Assembly: GCA_905214345.1 (NCBI GenBank)
Contig: CAJMLV010000011.1
Coordinates: 4,256 to 68,255 of the forward strand
Direction of reading: 5' to 3'
Source of the DNA: an uncultured bacterium
Lineage (GTDB): Bacteria > Bacillota > Clostridia > Oscillospirales > Ruminococcaceae
DNA: 64,000 bases
Positions 17,418 to 25,681 of the stretch are shown one piece after another. The notes under the pieces were generated by a model. That model did no database searches. It was given only the letters and a program-made list of their open reading frames with translations, and was not told where the DNA came from. The position numbers were made by a program, and so were the translations under genes. How positions within the stretch are numbered: the first letter of the stretch is position 1; every line of letters starts with the position of its first letter.

Positions 17418-18344
17418 TCAGCGCACAACTCTGATTTCGCGTTCCAAAATATGCCCGGTTTTTTCCTGCACAATGGCACGTACACGGTCGGTCAGTTCCA
17501 CTACATCGGCACAGGTGGCGCCGCCGACGTTCACCACGAACCCGCAGTGTTTCTGGCTGACAGCCGCTCCGCCTACGGAAAAACCGCGCAGGCCGCATTC
17601 TTCAATCAGCTGCCCGGCAAAACACCCGGCCGGACGTTTGAAGGTACTGCCGGCAGAAGGCAGTTCCAACGGCTGTTTGTCACGGCGGCGGGACATATAG
17701 TCCTGCATCTGAGCGTTGATCTGGTCCCGGTCACCGGGATGCAGCAGGAACTGAGCTTCCAGAATGCACCAAGACTGCCGCTCAAAAATACTGGTACGGT
17801 AGCCAAGTTCCAGCTCTTCGGCGGGCAGGGTATGCAGTTTCAGGTCTTCGTCCAAAAAGGTGACCTGCTCCAGCACATCTTTCATCTCACCGCCGTAAGC
17901 GCCGGCATTCATATAGACGGCTCCGCCCACCGTGCCGGGAATGCCGTAAGCGAATTCCAGGCCGGTGAGAGAGTGCTCCAGCGCCTGATTGCAGACAGAG
18001 ACCAGCATGGTCCCCGCCCCCGCAGTCAGACGGACGGACCCGTCGGGAAGAACCTCGCAGGTGCTTCTGGTCTTCAGGTCAGTCAGGCAGATTACGGCGC
18101 CGTCAAAGCCCTCGTCGGCAAACAAGGTGTTGGAGCCGTTGCCCAGAAGATAGGTGCGGACCTGATTTTCGCGGCAAAGTTCCAGGGTCCTGGTCAGCTC
18201 TGCCACAGTGCGCGGTTTGCAGAATACCGCAGCCGGGCCGCCGATACGGAAAGTGGTATGGCGGTCCAGCGGTTCGTTATGAATACAGGGCAGCGCCTGA
18301 GTGCCCATCGCGTCCAACAGACCGGCAATCGGCTTTTGCGTCAT
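17418..18344 (-). CDS. murB: UDP-N-acetylenolpyruvoylglucosamine reductase
   Basis: FAD-dependent enzyme making UDP-MurNAc in the cytoplasmic phase of peptidoglycan synthesis. It has 308 residues from the ATG at 18344 (MTQKPIAGLLDAMG), which has GAAGGGGAGGG upstream. The FAD domain shows HTTFRIGGPA, YLLGNGSNTLFAD and GLEFAYGIPGTVGGAVYMNAGAYGG; catalytic elements include the conserved Ser in PSAGSTFKRP and CGLRGFSVGGAAVSQKHCGFVVN. It is a type II MurB by size and motifs. It sits between the ROK kinase and rapZ genes with gaps of about 40 and 34 bp. Confidence 0.95.
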   Translation of the reverse strand: MTQKPIAGLLDAMGTQALPCIHNEPLDRHTTFRIGGPAAVFCKPRTVAELTRTLELCRENQVRTYLLGNGSNTLFADEGFDGAVICLTDLKTRSTCEVLPDGSVRLTAGAGTMLVSVCNQALEHSLTGLEFAYGIPGTVGGAVYMNAGAYGGEMKDVLEQVTFLDEDLKLHTLPAEELELGYRTSIFERQSWCILEAQFLLHPGDRDQINAQMQDYMSRRRDKQPLELPSAGSTFKRPAGCFAGQLIEECGLRGFSVGGAAVSQKHCGFVVNVGGATCADVVELTDRVRAIVQEKTGHILEREIRVVR

Positions 18345-18384
18345 GCTTGCCCTCCCCTTCTGATTTGTTTTGTATGCGTCTGTT

Positions 18385-19341
18385 TCAGATAGAATCTGCC
18401 AGAGCAGCCGCACCGATCACGCCGGCATCATTGCGCAGTACGCAGGCATTGATGACCGGGTTGTGGCCGGTGGTAATATTGTGGGTCTCCCGCTCCACAT
18501 AGGCGCGCACGGGGGCCAGCAGGGTCTCGCCCTGGTTGGACACGCCGCCGCCGATGCAGATTACTTCCGGCTGGAAGGTATTGACCACATTGGCAACGCC
18601 GCAGGCCACATATTCCATCCAGTTCTCCACCACGCGCTTGCCGCAGGCATCCCCTGCCGCCATGGCATCAAAAGCGGTTTTGGCGTTTACATGATCCAGG
18701 TCGCCGGCGATCTTCCACATCATGGTATCGGGATCGTTCTTCATGGCTTCCTTGGTATCCTCGCTCAGAGCACGGGCGGAAGCATACCGCTCCCAGCAGC
18801 CGCGGCGGCCGCAGTTGCAGGGACGGCCATCCTTCACGATGACCGTATGGCCCATCTCGCCTGCCGCAAAATTGAAGCCGCGCAGGATCTTGCCGCCCAG
18901 AATGATGCCGCTGCCAATACCGGTGCCCAAAGTCACGATAACCGCGTCGCGGTATCCCTTGGCACCGCCTGCCAGATATTCACCGAAAGCGGCGGCGTTG
19001 GCGTCGTTTTCCACGTATACCTTGCAGCCCAGCAGATTTTTCATATCGGGGCCCAGGTTCCAGTCATAGTAACCGAAGTTGGTGTTGTAGCCCACAAAAC
19101 CGGTGGTGAAATTCACGCTGCCGGGAGTGCCGATGCCCACATAGGCAATCTGGTCAAAATTCACCCCGCCCTGTTTGGCAACGGCACGGCAGAGGTCCGC
19201 CAGAGCGCGTTCCAGGTCGTCGGCGGGACGCGGCAGACGAGTGGCACGGGTCAGCTTGGCCATGATCTCATACTTTTCGTTCACAAGACCGGCGGTCATG
19301 GTGGTGCCGCCCAGGTCGATACCGATGGTATACTGGCTCAT
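18385..19341 (-). CDS. ROK-family glucokinase
   Basis: Sugar kinase of the ROK family, most likely phosphorylating glucose with ATP. The 318-residue protein starts MSQYTIGIDLGGTTMTAGL with the phosphate-1 loop DLGGTT. The ROK zinc site is intact: His in AGEMGHTVIV, then CNCGRRGCWE. The nucleotide-binding LGTGIGSGIILGG and IGGGVSNQG motifs are present. The reading frame stays open far upstream through the PHP gene, but the ATG at 19341, overlapping the PHP stop by four bases, is the real start. It has no helix-turn-helix, so it is a kinase rather than a NagC-type repressor. Position after hprK fits a role in sugar uptake control. Confidence 0.9.
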   Translation of the reverse strand: MSQYTIGIDLGGTTMTAGLVNEKYEIMAKLTRATRLPRPADDLERALADLCRAVAKQGGVNFDQIAYVGIGTPGSVNFTTGFVGYNTNFGYYDWNLGPDMKNLLGCKVYVENDANAAAFGEYLAGGAKGYRDAVIVTLGTGIGSGIILGGKILRGFNFAAGEMGHTVIVKDGRPCNCGRRGCWERYASARALSEDTKEAMKNDPDTMMWKIAGDLDHVNAKTAFDAMAAGDACGKRVVENWMEYVACGVANVVNTFQPEVICIGGGVSNQGETLLAPVRAYVERETHNITTGHNPVINACVLRNDAGVIGAAALADSI

Positions 19342-20087
19342 AATAAAATGCCTCCAATTTCTTGCGCACACTTGCGATGGTGGCGCTTTAATTCCTCTAC
19401 CAGATTTTCCGCGCTGGCATTCACGATCAGCTCTTGCGGAAAGTCGATTTCCTCCACAAGAGTATACAGTGCAGTCATGTTTTCCTGCAGCTGACGGATG
19501 CTGTGGGCGTCGGTATCCAGGGTAATGCGGCAGCCGTTTTTCAGGCAGGCCTTGAGCAGGGCGCGCATGTTGGGGATGCCGTCTCTGCGAACCTGGAAAG
19601 AGTTGCCGTTGAGCTCCACGACCTTGTTGTTTCGGGCAAAAGCCTTGGTGACGAGGTCGTAATCGTACCGGTAATGCTGCTGTTCGGAATGACCGATGCA
19701 GTCTACATACGGGTTTTCCGCCACACCAAGCCACAGCCGGGTGGCCTCTTTTTCTGTGAGCAGACCGGGAATACAAGGGCTGTGGATGGATGCCACCACC
19801 CAGTCCTGGGCGGCCAGCAGCCGGTTGGGCAGATCCAGCCCGCCTTTGGTATCCATCACGTTGACTTCCGCTCCGTAGAGCATGACCATGTTCCCGATGG
19901 TGCGGGGCATGGCACTCCAGTTTCCGAAATGCCAGATGTGGGGAGCATCGGGCATGGCCGGCGCATGGTCGGTCAGCGCCATGGCGCGATAACCGAGAGA
20001 CTCGGCCGCCGCGGCCATTTCCAGAGCGGTCTGAAAGGCGTGGGTGGCGCAAAGGGTGTGGGTGTGCAGATCTGCGATCACTTGCAT
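19338..20087 (-). CDS. PHP-domain phosphatase (YcdX-like)
   Basis: Metal-dependent hydrolase of the PHP family, 249 residues, most like YcdX/YcdX-type trinuclear-zinc phosphatases. Metal ligands are visible at the N terminus (ADLHTHTLCATH), in ALTDHAPAMPD, in GAEVNVMD, in ASIHSP, in IGHSEQ and in DTDAHS, covering the expected set of His and Asp positions. The substrate is unknown; phosphosugars or nucleotides are possible. It starts at an ATG with GTGAGGAACC upstream and overlaps the ROK kinase start by four bases, so the two are translationally coupled. Histidinol phosphatase activity is a less likely alternative. Confidence 0.85.
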   Translation of the reverse strand: MQVIADLHTHTLCATHAFQTALEMAAAAESLGYRAMALTDHAPAMPDAPHIWHFGNWSAMPRTIGNMVMLYGAEVNVMDTKGGLDLPNRLLAAQDWVVASIHSPCIPGLLTEKEATRLWLGVAENPYVDCIGHSEQQHYRYDYDLVTKAFARNNKVVELNGNSFQVRRDGIPNMRALLKACLKNGCRITLDTDAHSIRQLQENMTALYTLVEEIDFPQELIVNASAENLVEELKRHHRKCAQEIGGILL

Positions 20088-20127
20088 GCGGGATGGTTCC
20101 TCACTTTAATATGGTCTTTTGGATTTT

Positions 20128-21063
20128 TCAGAATCCGGTAATATCGTTTTGCAGACCCAGGCTGTTCAGCAGGTCCTGGGCGGCATTGTAGCCAAGTTCT
20201 TTCTGACGGTTGTTGATAGCGGCGGTTTCCAGCACCACCGCCAGGTTACGTCCGGGCATGACCGGGATCAGCATGCTGGGCACGTTGACACCCAGAATAT
20301 CGTAGCTGTCGTGTTCCAGACCGGTACGGTCGTAGTTTTTGGTGCGTTCCCAGGGCTCGAACTCTACCACCATTTCCACTTCCACGCTGTTCTTGACGGC
20401 GCCGGCGCCGAACAGACGGGCCACGTTGATGATACCGATGCCGCGCAGTTCGATGAAATGGCGGATGTTGGCCGGAGCCATGCCCATGATCTTGCGGCTG
20501 GAAACCTTGCGCAGTTCCACCGCGTCGTCGGCAATCAGGCGATGGCCCCGTTTGACCAACTCAATGGCGGTCTCACTCTTGCCTACACCGGAATCGCCCA
20601 GGATCAGGATACCTTCACCGTACACTTCCACCAGAACGCCGTGGCGGGTGATACGGGGGGCCAGCTCGGTGTTGAGGGTGGTGATCAGGGTGATCATCAG
20701 CACAGAGGTCATCTCTTCCGAAAGGAGCAGCGGCACACCGTACTGCTTGGCAAATTCGAACATTTCCGGCGGCGGCGTCATTCCGCGGGACACAATGACC
20801 GCGGGCGGCACAAAGGAAAACAGCTTTTCCAGGTGGGTGCGGCGGATGGCAGGGTCCAGCTCCTCCAGATACGAAAGCTCGGTCAGGCCGATGATCTGGA
20901 TACGGGTGTTATCAAAATACTGGTAGTACCCTGCCAGCATGATACCGGGACGATAGACTTCCGCGGAATAAACCTTAATCTCTTTCAGATCTTTGGGGGT
21001 ATAGGCGATTGCCAGGTTGGATTCCTCGGCCAGTTTGGCCAGCGTAACAGAGAATTGTGCCAC
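20128..21063 (-). CDS. hprK: HPr kinase/phosphorylase
   Basis: Bifunctional enzyme that phosphorylates Ser46 of HPr when glycolytic intermediates are high and removes it otherwise, setting catabolite control in Firmicutes. The 311-residue protein has an N-terminal MurF-like domain ending in PPAVIVSRGMTPPPEM and a kinase domain with catalytic His141 in RHGVLVEVYGEG, Walker A GDSGVGKS at 156-163 and LIADDAVE with the catalytic Asp. The start is a GTG with AAAGGGGAGAAC upstream. It is the first gene of the cluster, with its own promoter and a leader hairpin. It normally hexamerises. Confidence 0.95.
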   Translation of the reverse strand: MAQFSVTLAKLAEESNLAIAYTPKDLKEIKVYSAEVYRPGIMLAGYYQYFDNTRIQIIGLTELSYLEELDPAIRRTHLEKLFSFVPPAVIVSRGMTPPPEMFEFAKQYGVPLLLSEEMTSVLMITLITTLNTELAPRITRHGVLVEVYGEGILILGDSGVGKSETAIELVKRGHRLIADDAVELRKVSSRKIMGMAPANIRHFIELRGIGIINVARLFGAGAVKNSVEVEMVVEFEPWERTKNYDRTGLEHDSYDILGVNVPSMLIPVMPGRNLAVVLETAAINNRQKELGYNAAQDLLNSLGLQNDITGF

Positions 21064-21092
21064 GGATGTTCTCCCCTTTCAAAACGATATGC

Positions 21093-21113
21093 GGCAAAGG
21101 CAATCCCTTTGCC
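21093..21113 (-). promoter_or_regulatory. 5'-end hairpin in the hprK leader
   Basis: Perfect 8-bp stem GGCAAAGG (21093-21100) / CCTTTGCC (21106-21113) with a five-base loop, starting only a few bases after the predicted hprK transcription start. A stem so close to the 5' end could protect the mRNA. Confidence 0.5.
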
Positions 21114-21124
21114 ATATTTGTTTT

Positions 21125-21153
21125 ATTATACCGTAACCGCTTGTTTTTGTACA
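21125..21153 (-). promoter_or_regulatory. hprK operon promoter
   Basis: Minus-strand TGTACA (21148-21153) and TATAAT (21125-21130) with a 17-bp spacer. No convincing terminator separates it from the upstream acyltransferase gene, so read-through from the polysaccharide operon is possible. Confidence 0.7.
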
Positions 21154-21205
21154 GACAAACCGAGCCGAATCCGGACAAAATTCATCCGGGGCCTTTGTGC
21201 CGGAA

Positions 21206-22222
21206 TCAGCTCTTTCCTTTCCAGAGTGCAACGGCGCCGGCCCGGACTTTGCCATCCAGCCAGTACAGAGCGGCAGCTGCCGCCGCGGTGAGCACAAGAT
21301 ACACACCAAAAAGCAGCGCCGTATCACGCCGGGACAAAGTCAGCAGATCAAAGCCTTCCACCAAGCGCAGAATGATCACATGATGTACGAGGAAAACAGC
21401 GTAAGAGTATTTCCCCAGCAGGGCGCAAACGCGGCGCACCGGCCCGAAATCTACCAGATCGGCCGCCAGAATCAGCAGCACGAACACCAGTGCGCCGAAC
21501 AAAGCACACACGATCTTGGTATCCCATCCCCCCAGCAGCGTCTGGATGCCCAGCAGTGCGGCCGCGGTGATCCCCAAAAGAATCTGACGGTTGCGGGAAA
21601 TCCCCACCAGCAGCATGCCAAGGAAAAACTCCGGCAGATGGATAGCCACCAGCCGGGCATCCCAGCCTGCCAGGTGGACGGACACGCCGATCACACAGGT
21701 AATGGCAAAGGTCAGCCAGGGACGCTTGCGGTATCCGTACAAAAGCAGCGGGAACAGGAGGTACAGAAACAGAATGCTGCCCAGGAACCATTCGCCCACA
21801 CAGGCAAAATCCTGCCCTACCCATCCGGCGGCGACTGCAAAGTTATCCAGGCCCAAAACGGTCAGAATCAGCGTCACGGTTCGGGCACCGGCATAGTATC
21901 CCGGCCGGGTGACAAAACGGATGGAAAAACAGATGACCCAGGCCAGCCAGAACATGGGATATACGGCCCGGACCCGTTTTTTATAGAAAGCGGCGGGTTC
22001 AAAGTGCTCGGGAGCGGTGTAACACAAAGAAGCGCCCGAAACGATGAAAAACAAGGTGGAGCCAAAGTCGCCCAGATAAATGCCGAAAGGCAGTGTACTG
22101 GTAAACAATTTGTGGGGCAAGGTGAAGTACCCGGTCACCGAGGCATTGAAATGGATGATAAGAATGCAGATCAAAGCCACAGTGCGGATGAGATCCAGAT
22201 AAAAAAGCCGGGGTCTTTTCAT
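21206..22222 (-). CDS. Membrane acyltransferase family 3
   Basis: An integral membrane O-acyltransferase (OafA/WecH type), 338 residues with about ten hydrophobic segments. The N terminus has the family pattern: LIRTVALICILIIHFNAS with the conserved Arg and catalytic His in the first helix, then PFGIYLGDFGSTLFFIVSGASL. The charged loop FYKKRVRAVYPMFWLAWV also fits. Such enzymes acetylate or otherwise acylate surface glycans across the membrane. It is the last gene of the polysaccharide operon and overlaps the preceding RgpF-like gene by four bases, so its substrate is probably the glycan made by that operon. Confidence 0.87.
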   Translation of the reverse strand: MKRPRLFYLDLIRTVALICILIIHFNASVTGYFTLPHKLFTSTLPFGIYLGDFGSTLFFIVSGASLCYTAPEHFEPAAFYKKRVRAVYPMFWLAWVICFSIRFVTRPGYYAGARTVTLILTVLGLDNFAVAAGWVGQDFACVGEWFLGSILFLYLLFPLLLYGYRKRPWLTFAITCVIGVSVHLAGWDARLVAIHLPEFFLGMLLVGISRNRQILLGITAAALLGIQTLLGGWDTKIVCALFGALVFVLLILAADLVDFGPVRRVCALLGKYSYAVFLVHHVIILRLVEGFDLLTLSRRDTALLFGVYLVLTAAAAAALYWLDGKVRAGAVALWKGKS

Positions 22223-23697
22223 TCGTTAATCTCCTTGCGGGAAAGCAATGTATGTTTTACCCTGCGGGCCAGCATTTTGGTCGTGCCCGGGATGGTCAGC
22301 AGAGGTCGGGCAGCGGCTTGCCGAATATCGCTCGTGGCGGCAGCCTGTTCCGCTTCGGCAACATCCGCGCTGAAATAGCCGTTTTGCTGGGCGGTCAGGG
22401 GAAGCAGCCAGAAATCGGCGGAGCATCGGATGGGAGGCAGACCGTCGGGAAAAGCTGCCCCTCGTACCATAAGCCCGCCGCCGTTGGGCAGCGGCAGGGG
22501 CTCATCCGCCAAGGGTACGCCGAGCCCCAAGGAAGCCATGGATTCCTTCAGGTGAGGCAGGTCCTGTTTCCACTCCCGTTCCTTGGCTTCCAAAGCATCC
22601 GGGCTTGAAGGGAGTGCCGGTCCCGCCACTCCCAGCCCGGGATGTACATCAAAAAGGGCGGCCACCGCGGCCAGGCGGGACTCATCCCAGCGGTAAGCCT
22701 GTTCATACCAATGCAGTACCCTACCCCGGAAAAAGTCCAACGGAATCCAGTACAGGGTATCTTTTTGCAGCTGTATGCCGTCGCGAAGGTCTTGGGGTAA
22801 AAGCGTTACCGGCACTGCCGCGGAGGAAGCCACCGGCAGGAGGTAGTGCCAATGAAGGTTTTGGAACATACAGGTCAGGGGCTGGTTCGGCAGCAGACTT
22901 GCAATCAATTCATCCGCAGGAAAGTCGGTGTTACGTTTCAGGTAGGTATACAGCTGCGCAGCCGCACAGCCGTCGGTGCGGCGCAGTTCGTCGGCATAGG
23001 GGGTAAAGAAACTGCGCCGTTTGAAGAATGGACACCCCTGCCCCGCGATCAGTTCCCGGGGACAGGCCATAATGGGATTGACGAACAGCCCGCGCCAGGC
23101 GTCCCCATCCACAAAGGTGCCCCAGCGATAGCCCAGGTCGGCAAAATGTCGTGTGAATCGTGTTTCATGGCAGCGGATGGAATCTTCATAGCTGGCGGGC
23201 AGCTGCATATTCTGCCAGTACTGCCAGAAATCATCATACATGCGCCGCCGGACGGCAATAAAGTGAGATTGAATGTGTTCGGGCACAAAACCGTTTTTGC
23301 CGAATCGCCGGCTTTTCATGGCATAATGGCGGCTGATTCCCCAGAAATCCAGTTCAGGGCGGGCATCCATGGCGGCAAACATACTTTCCAGCGGCCGGAC
23401 CGGCCCGGCCAGGGTATAGTTCATGAGGATGAGTTCATCAAAGCTGTCCAACGCCTTACGGCCCAGATGGAAGAGTGCATCACGGTAGGCACCTACATCC
23501 ATGCCTGTGTTTTGACGTTCCAGATATTCTACCCCTTCCCGGGCAAGCCAATCCCGGGTTTCCCGGGCCAAAGGACCGTTGTGGACAAACAAAAGGACCC
23601 GTGCCTGTTTCCCCATGGCGTGTACCGCAAAACGGCAGGCCGTATCGGCCTGCCCGCGGGGGTCATAGTGGAAATAGATCACGAGTCTGTTAAGCAT
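22219..23697 (-). CDS. RgpF-like rhamnan synthesis protein, short paralogue
   Basis: A 492-residue cytoplasmic protein of the rhamnan synthesis F family (RgpF-like), probably a glycosyltransferase building or decorating a rhamnose-type polymer. The first domain contains NTGMDVGAYRDALFHLG at about residue 85, LILMNYTLAGPVRP and ELDFWGISRHYAMK, then FVPEHIQSHFIAVRR. The second half retains LGVAGPALPSSP and a late PNGGGLMVRGAAFP segment matching the end of the neighbour's second domain, but lacks that domain's NRGRDVGAF motif. It follows the 648-residue paralogue by 15 bp and overlaps the acyltransferase gene. The sugar donor is not known. Confidence 0.8.
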   Translation of the reverse strand: MLNRLVIYFHYDPRGQADTACRFAVHAMGKQARVLLFVHNGPLARETRDWLAREGVEYLERQNTGMDVGAYRDALFHLGRKALDSFDELILMNYTLAGPVRPLESMFAAMDARPELDFWGISRHYAMKSRRFGKNGFVPEHIQSHFIAVRRRMYDDFWQYWQNMQLPASYEDSIRCHETRFTRHFADLGYRWGTFVDGDAWRGLFVNPIMACPRELIAGQGCPFFKRRSFFTPYADELRRTDGCAAAQLYTYLKRNTDFPADELIASLLPNQPLTCMFQNLHWHYLLPVASSAAVPVTLLPQDLRDGIQLQKDTLYWIPLDFFRGRVLHWYEQAYRWDESRLAAVAALFDVHPGLGVAGPALPSSPDALEAKEREWKQDLPHLKESMASLGLGVPLADEPLPLPNGGGLMVRGAAFPDGLPPIRCSADFWLLPLTAQQNGYFSADVAEAEQAAATSDIRQAAARPLLTIPGTTKMLARRVKHTLLSRKEINE

Positions 23698-23712
23698 GGT
23701 CAGAAATCCGCC

Positions 23713-25659
23713 TTATTCTTCATACGGGGCACCGTGAGGGCCAAAGACTGCGCGTTTGGTGCGCATCATGCCACGATACACCGGCGCCGGCAGGCGGTCG
23801 CGCAGCCAGTTGCGGGTGCGGCGGCGCTTGCTGTTGGAGTAAGGACCGTAGGTGTGAAACACCCCGAAATGTCGTTTGCAGGAAAAGGCTACCGCCGACT
23901 GAGCCGCACTGCCGAAAGTGGTGCAGTTGAAGACCCGGGCCAGCGGACGGATGAGACCGGCGGCGTAAGCCTGCATGGCATCACAGCGGGAAACGGCAAA
24001 CTCGGTGCTCATCACTTCTGCCGGATAATATCCGGCACCCTGGGCCACAAAGGGATACACACGTTCAATGGCGTGGCTGATGGTACCATCCTGGGGCAGC
24101 GGTTCCGGTGGGAAGTCTTCGCGCTTCCAGCCGTGGTCGAACAGCGGAGCCAGCGCAGCCGGACGGAACCAGAACACACTGCCGAAAGGTGCCAGAGGGG
24201 CTTTCTCACCCGAAATGGGCACAGAAATCTTCAGATCCTTGAGCAGCTGCTTGGTATTATCAAAGTTCGGCCCCCAGCCGTTGGAACACATGTTCATGAA
24301 ATACAATCCATGGGTGGGGAACGGCGGGCAAAGAATCCCCAGACGGGGGTCTTTTTCGAATTCACACAGGATGTTCAGCACATGGTCGGCGTTTTTGCAG
24401 ATGTTTTCATTGCAGACATAGCCGAAGCTGGCGCCCACACTGCCGGGCTTGGTCTGAATGGCTTTCTTGTCGTGCATAAAACAGGCGTAATCGTAGCCGC
24501 GAAGATGCGGCGCCAGATCACACAGGAACGCCCCCACGTCCCGGCCGCGGTTTTCTACCTTCATCACGGTCACGCTGTGCAGAGGGAGCACGGCAAACGT
24601 CTTTTCGATCTGCTGTTTCTTCTCTTCGCTGTCGGTGGAGATGAAAACGTCGGTTTCCGGGGGCATGTTGCGGGCAAAGTCCATGCTCTGCGGCAGCATG
24701 TCCATGAAATACAGATGCATGGCCAGTGCAATACGACGGGTCTTGCGCAGATTCTTTGCGCAGGCCTCATCCTGCAGCGTGGGAGGAATCAGCCGGGTCA
24801 GGCTCAGGTTGCGGGTGAAGTCAAAGGGGTGCATGGTGCGGATCATGTTCGACCAGAGCAGTTCCAGCGGATAGGAAGTGTGGTCCCGCAGATAAGCGTA
24901 CAGTTCCCGCACCGGTTCCCCGGCGGTATCGTTGAGATAAGCTTCGTAATCATGCATGAAGTTGCGGCGCTTGAAAAGCGGGCACTTTTTATCCCGCAGC
25001 AGCCGGGCCGGGCAGACCAGCAGCGGATAATCGGTAAAGTCCTTCAGGTCATCGGTGTGGACATATACATCCCACTTGTAACCCTTGTCCGCGAAAATCT
25101 TGGTGAAGACAGCCTCATACCGCTGCACCGAATCAGTGTAGCCGTTGATCATGGGCATCTCGTCCCAGTATTTCTGCAGATCGGCGGACTGGATGAACTT
25201 TTTGCGGTAGACGATAAAGTGGGACTGGATATGCACCGGCAGGAAATCATAAATATGCTTGCCCTTGAAGGGATTGCCTTCGGCACCGTGGTGGATGCTC
25301 AGCCCCCAGAAATCCAGGTCCTGATTCTCGGACATGGTGTCAAACATTTCCTGCAGCGGGCGCACGGGTCCCATAAGGGTGGAATTGGTCATTACCACTT
25401 CATCAAACTCGCTCAGGCGCTGCCAGCCGTACTGATCCAAAGCGGTCTTGTATGCCCAGACATCCAGACCCTTGTTTTCCCGCACAATGATATTGTCGGT
25501 AAAACGCCCGAAGGCCTTGCGTCCCTGCTCGCTCAATTTTCCGTTGCAAACCACCACCAGTTCGGTGAGGTTTTTGACCAGATCGTTCAGGTAATATACG
25601 ATAAAGTCGTCAACGTATCCCTGCTTCTCAAAAAAGAAGAAGATTCCCAGTCGTTTCAT
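23713..25659 (-). CDS. RgpF family rhamnan synthesis protein, two-domain
   Basis: A 648-residue RgpF-type protein. Its first half contains ENKGLDVWAYKTAL, VVMTNSTLMGPVRP, LDFWGLSIHHGAEG and FLPVHIQSHFIVYRK; the second half contains ENRGRDVGAFLCDL, CFMHDKKAIQTKPG, LGILCPPFPTHG and PFGSVFWFRPAAL. Both halves therefore carry a related NxGxDVxAF/Y motif, typical of long RgpF proteins. The start MKRLGIFFFFEKQG at 25659 has AAAGGAAG upstream. Streptococcal RgpF adds rhamnose during rhamnose-glucose polysaccharide synthesis; the same general role is inferred here. No rml genes for dTDP-rhamnose are in the window. Confidence 0.85.
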   Translation of the reverse strand: MKRLGIFFFFEKQGYVDDFIVYYLNDLVKNLTELVVVCNGKLSEQGRKAFGRFTDNIIVRENKGLDVWAYKTALDQYGWQRLSEFDEVVMTNSTLMGPVRPLQEMFDTMSENQDLDFWGLSIHHGAEGNPFKGKHIYDFLPVHIQSHFIVYRKKFIQSADLQKYWDEMPMINGYTDSVQRYEAVFTKIFADKGYKWDVYVHTDDLKDFTDYPLLVCPARLLRDKKCPLFKRRNFMHDYEAYLNDTAGEPVRELYAYLRDHTSYPLELLWSNMIRTMHPFDFTRNLSLTRLIPPTLQDEACAKNLRKTRRIALAMHLYFMDMLPQSMDFARNMPPETDVFISTDSEEKKQQIEKTFAVLPLHSVTVMKVENRGRDVGAFLCDLAPHLRGYDYACFMHDKKAIQTKPGSVGASFGYVCNENICKNADHVLNILCEFEKDPRLGILCPPFPTHGLYFMNMCSNGWGPNFDNTKQLLKDLKISVPISGEKAPLAPFGSVFWFRPAALAPLFDHGWKREDFPPEPLPQDGTISHAIERVYPFVAQGAGYYPAEVMSTEFAVSRCDAMQAYAAGLIRPLARVFNCTTFGSAAQSAVAFSCKRHFGVFHTYGPYSNSKRRRTRNWLRDRLPAPVYRGMMRTKRAVFGPHGAPYEE

Positions 25660-25681
25660 GGAACTTCCTTTCGGTTTCAAA

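Noticed and set aside
18385..20052. A 555-codon frame including the glucokinase and an upstream extension
   Set aside because: The extension overlaps the PHP gene in another frame and has no domain; the ROK protein begins canonically at 19341.
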